From Conexibacteraceae bacterium (GTDB lineage: Bacteria > Actinomycetota > Thermoleophilia > Solirubrobacterales > Solirubrobacteraceae), in assembly GCA_009785395.1 (NCBI GenBank), contig WQWK01000015.1, positions 1-15,124 of the forward strand: a stretch of DNA of 15,124 bases. Reading direction: 5' to 3'. Shown here piece by piece: positions 13,024 through 15,124 of this stretch. The translations under genes and the position numbers were made by a program. Every line of letters begins with the position of its first letter. The first letter of the stretch is position 1. The notes beneath the pieces were generated by a model, which worked only from the letters and a program-made list of their open reading frames with translations, was not told the origin of the DNA and made no database searches.

Positions 13024-13961
13024 GCACGGGGGCACTACCACTCGGCGGCTCGGGCGACCCAGGCTCCGGCCCGGCCGGCGCGAGCGGCGCGCCGACCACC
13101 ACCACCGCCGACCCCCAGCCGCAGCCCCGTAGCGCACGCCGCGAGGTCCTGCACAGCCTCATCCGCCAGAAGACCTTCATGGTCGGCGCGGCGATCCTGC
13201 TCTTCTGGATCTTCTGCGCGATCTTCGGCCCGTCGCTGACGCCGCACTCGGCCTACTCCCAGAGCCTGCTCGCGACAAACCAGGCGCCGTCCAGCCACAA
13301 CTGGTTCGGCACCGACCAGCTCGGCCGTGACGTCTTCGCGCGGGTGATCGCCGGCGCGCGCCCGATCATGATCACCGCCCCCCTGGCGGCCCTGCTGGGC
13401 ACGATCATCGGCACCAGCGTCGGCCTCGTCATGGGCTATTACGGCGGTATCACGGACGAGGTCATCAGCCGCTTCGTCGAGGCGTTCCTGGCGCTCCCGC
13501 TGGTGGTGGTCGCGATCCTCGGCAGCGTCGCCCTGGGAGCCTCGAACCTCACCCTGATCGTGCTGATCGGCGTCGTCTTCTCGCCGCTGATCGCCCGCAC
13601 GGTCCGCGCCGCTGTGCTCGGGGAGGCCGAGCTCGAATACGTCACCGCAGCCAGGCTCCGCGGCGAGTCCTCGCTGAACATCATGTTCGTCGAGATCCTC
13701 CCGAACGTGATGGGGCCGATCATCGTCGAGTTCACCGTCCGGCTCGGCTACGCGATCTTCACGCTCGTCACGCTCTCCTTCCTCGGGTTCGGGCTGCAGC
13801 CGCCGAGCCCGAACTGGGGCGCGGACATCCAGGCCAACATCAGCGTCGTCGACGCCGGCTACTGGTGGATGGTCCTGTTCGACGTGCTCGCGATCGCCTC
13901 GCTCGTGATCGGCGTCAACATGTTCGCCAACTCCATCCAGACGGCGCTGGAGGACTCGTGA
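13020..13961 (+). CDS. ABC transporter permease, DppC/OppC type
   Basis: A 313-residue second permease subunit. A disordered Gly/Pro/Thr-rich cytoplasmic N-terminus (residues 1-40) is somewhat longer than usual. TM1 lies at about 54-72 and is followed by the DppC hallmark HNWFGTDQLGRDVFARVIAG (start at about 93) and the BPD_transp_1 core. The EAA loop is at about 205-232 (EYVTAARLRGESSLNIMFVEILPN), and FLGFGLQPPSPNWG (about 257-270) is another family signature. The GTG start overlaps the upstream TGA and the stop overlaps the ATPase GTG, both as GTGA. It pairs with the upstream permease to form the membrane channel. High confidence in the family; substrate unknown. Confidence 0.94.
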   Translation: MSTGALPLGGSGDPGSGPAGASGAPTTTTADPQPQPRSARREVLHSLIRQKTFMVGAAILLFWIFCAIFGPSLTPHSAYSQSLLATNQAPSSHNWFGTDQLGRDVFARVIAGARPIMITAPLAALLGTIIGTSVGLVMGYYGGITDEVISRFVEAFLALPLVVVAILGSVALGASNLTLIVLIGVVFSPLIARTVRAAVLGEAELEYVTAARLRGESSLNIMFVEILPNVMGPIIVEFTVRLGYAIFTLVTLSFLGFGLQPPSPNWGADIQANISVVDAGYWWMVLFDVLAIASLVIGVNMFANSIQTALEDS

Positions 13962-15124
13962 GCACGGTCTCGAGCGAGCCTCAGGCCCAGCCCGCGAGCA
14001 ACGGCTCGGTCGCGCTCGCGCTCTCGGGCGTCGACATCGCCTACCGCGTCCGCCGCGCCCAGCAGCGGATCGTCCACGACGTCAGCTTCAGCATCGGCCG
14101 CGGCGAGGCGTTCGGCCTCGTGGGCGAATCGGGCTGCGGCAAGTCCACGATCGCGCTCGCGATCGTCCGCTACCTGGCCGCCAACGGCAGCGTCACGAAC
14201 GGCACGATCGAGGTCGACGGTCATCAGGCGCTGTCGCTGCGCGGCGAGGCGCTGCGCAGCATGCGCGCCGACAGCGTCTCGATGGTCTACCAGGAGCCGA
14301 GCCGCGCGCTGAACCCGTCGATCACGGTCGGCAAGCAGGTGGCCGAGGTCTACGAGATCCACGGCGTCAAGCACGACGAGGCGATGGAGCGCGCCGAGGC
14401 GATGCTCGGCCGCGTCCAGATCTCCAATCCCGCGGGCGTGATGACCCGTTACCCGCACCAGCTGTCCGGCGGCATGCTGCAGCGCGTCGTGATCGGCATG
14501 GCGCTCGCGGCCGACCCCGCCCTGCTGATCCTCGACGAGCCGACGACGGCGCTCGACGCGACGGTCGAGTCGGAGGTCCTGGAGCTGATCCAGGAGCTGC
14601 GCCAGGGCTCCAACACCGCGCTGCTGTTCATCTCCCACAACCTCGGCGTGATCGCCAAGATGTGTGACCGCGTCGGCGTGCTGTACGCGGGCGAACTCGT
14701 CGAGGAGGGCCCCGCGAAGGCTGTCTTCGCCGCCCCCAACCACCCCTACACGGTCGGCCTGATCCGCTCGATCCCGCGCCGCGAGACCGAGGAGCATCAC
14801 GGCACCGGGGCGCGCACGCTGCAGACGATCCCGGGGTCGCTCCCGATCCCCGGCTCGATCCGCCAGGGCTGCCCGTTCGCGCCCCGCTGCGGCCTCGCCG
14901 ACGACCGCTGCCACGTCGAGGCGCCACCGGTGACCGAGCTCGCGGACGGACGCCGGGTGCGCTGTTACCACCACGAGCACGCGAGCGAGGTTCCCCTGGT
15001 CGGGCTCGCGGCCCCGGCCCAGGCGCTCCCCGATGCCGCGGCCGAGAATGGTGAGGTAGGTGAGAGCTCCCTCCCCGTTGCGGGCCCGCTGGCCAGCAAC
15101 GGGGCTGACACGCCACAGCCACTC
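13958..15124 (+). CDS. ABC transporter ATP-binding protein, OppD/DppD type, C-terminus beyond the window
   Basis: The frame from GTG 13958 gives 389 codons and is still open at the edge. It carries Walker A GESGCGKST (residues 56-64), Q-loop Gln112 (VYQEPSRALNPS), signature LSGGM (169-173), Walker B LLILDEP (189-195) and H-loop His227 (ISHN). The oligopeptide-type C-terminal cysteine motif CPFAPRC is at 305-311, with further Cys near 318 and 335. It hydrolyses ATP to drive the two permeases. LSGGM replaces the usual LSGGQ, common in OppD-type subunits. A normal OppD would end near residue 330-345; here a Pro/Ala/Ser-rich tail of about 48 residues continues past the window, so it may end in a long tail or lead into a second ATPase domain. 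The GTG start overlaps the permease stop (GTGA). Confidence 0.93.
   Translation, partial: MSTVSSEPQAQPASNGSVALALSGVDIAYRVRRAQQRIVHDVSFSIGRGEAFGLVGESGCGKSTIALAIVRYLAANGSVTNGTIEVDGHQALSLRGEALRSMRADSVSMVYQEPSRALNPSITVGKQVAEVYEIHGVKHDEAMERAEAMLGRVQISNPAGVMTRYPHQLSGGMLQRVVIGMALAADPALLILDEPTTALDATVESEVLELIQELRQGSNTALLFISHNLGVIAKMCDRVGVLYAGELVEEGPAKAVFAAPNHPYTVGLIRSIPRRETEEHHGTGARTLQTIPGSLPIPGSIRQGCPFAPRCGLADDRCHVEAPPVTELADGRRVRCYHHEHASEVPLVGLAAPAQALPDAAAENGEVGESSLPVAGPLASNGADTPQPL

Noticed and set aside
13859..14980. A 373-codon minus-strand open frame opposite the ATPase gene
   Set aside because: The plus-strand frame has complete Walker A, signature, Walker B and H-loop motifs; the antisense frame has none.

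Overview
The window is GC-rich, densely coded bacterial chromosome. Start codons are often GTG, coding is strand-switching, an ECF sigma factor with a fused C-terminal domain is present, and an extracytoplasmic protein begins with a KHLWSG-type N-terminus. I infer a high-GC actinobacterium, most likely of the Thermoleophilia/Solirubrobacterales type. That placement rests on recognition of style only. No rRNA, tRNA, CRISPR array, insertion sequence or phage gene is visible.

Layout. (1) 1-441, minus: the N-terminal part of a single-pass membrane protein with a Gln/Pro-rich outer linker, cut by the window edge. (2) 563-2356, minus: a YCII (DGPF)-family protein followed 24 bp later by a 14-TM drug-efflux-type MFS transporter, probably one operon. 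(3) 2537-3869, plus: an ECF sigma factor with a SnoaL-like C-terminal domain and, 13 bp later, an alkyltransferase-like (ATL) DNA-binding protein. These two diverge from the YCII/MFS pair across a 180-bp region with nested inverted repeats. (4) 3870-4155: non-coding, lower-GC, hairpin-rich. (5) 4156-5172, minus, an LLM flavin-dependent oxidoreductase, and 5197-6744, plus, a phytoene-desaturase-like FAD oxidoreductase, diverging with only 24 bp between them. (6) 6780-8270, minus: a secreted GH79-like glycoside hydrolase. (7) 8397-8855, plus: a small four-TM membrane protein. (8) 8965-15124, plus: an apparent operon with an enolase-superfamily (ManD/RspA-like) sugar-acid enzyme, a Tat-exported family-5 substrate-binding protein, two oligopeptide/sugar-type ABC permeases and an OppD-type ATPase running off the edge. 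The last three genes are joined by GTGA start/stop overlaps.

How the parts may work together. The first half looks like a sigma-factor-controlled stress or detoxification module (ECF, YCII, MFS pump, ATL). The second half looks like a carbohydrate uptake and breakdown locus: GH79 enzymes typically release glucuronic or 4-O-methylglucuronic acid, enolase-superfamily enzymes of this type act on sugar acids, and the ABC system could import the products. That link is inference from neighbourhood.

The items most worth checking are: the frame break in the substrate-binding protein's Tat signal region; the enolase-superfamily protein lacking the first metal-binding Asp; the nested inverted repeats with a shared promoter-like motif in the ECF/YCII region; and the strong hairpin between the binding protein and permease genes. 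I did not find convincing evidence of a wholly new type of system.
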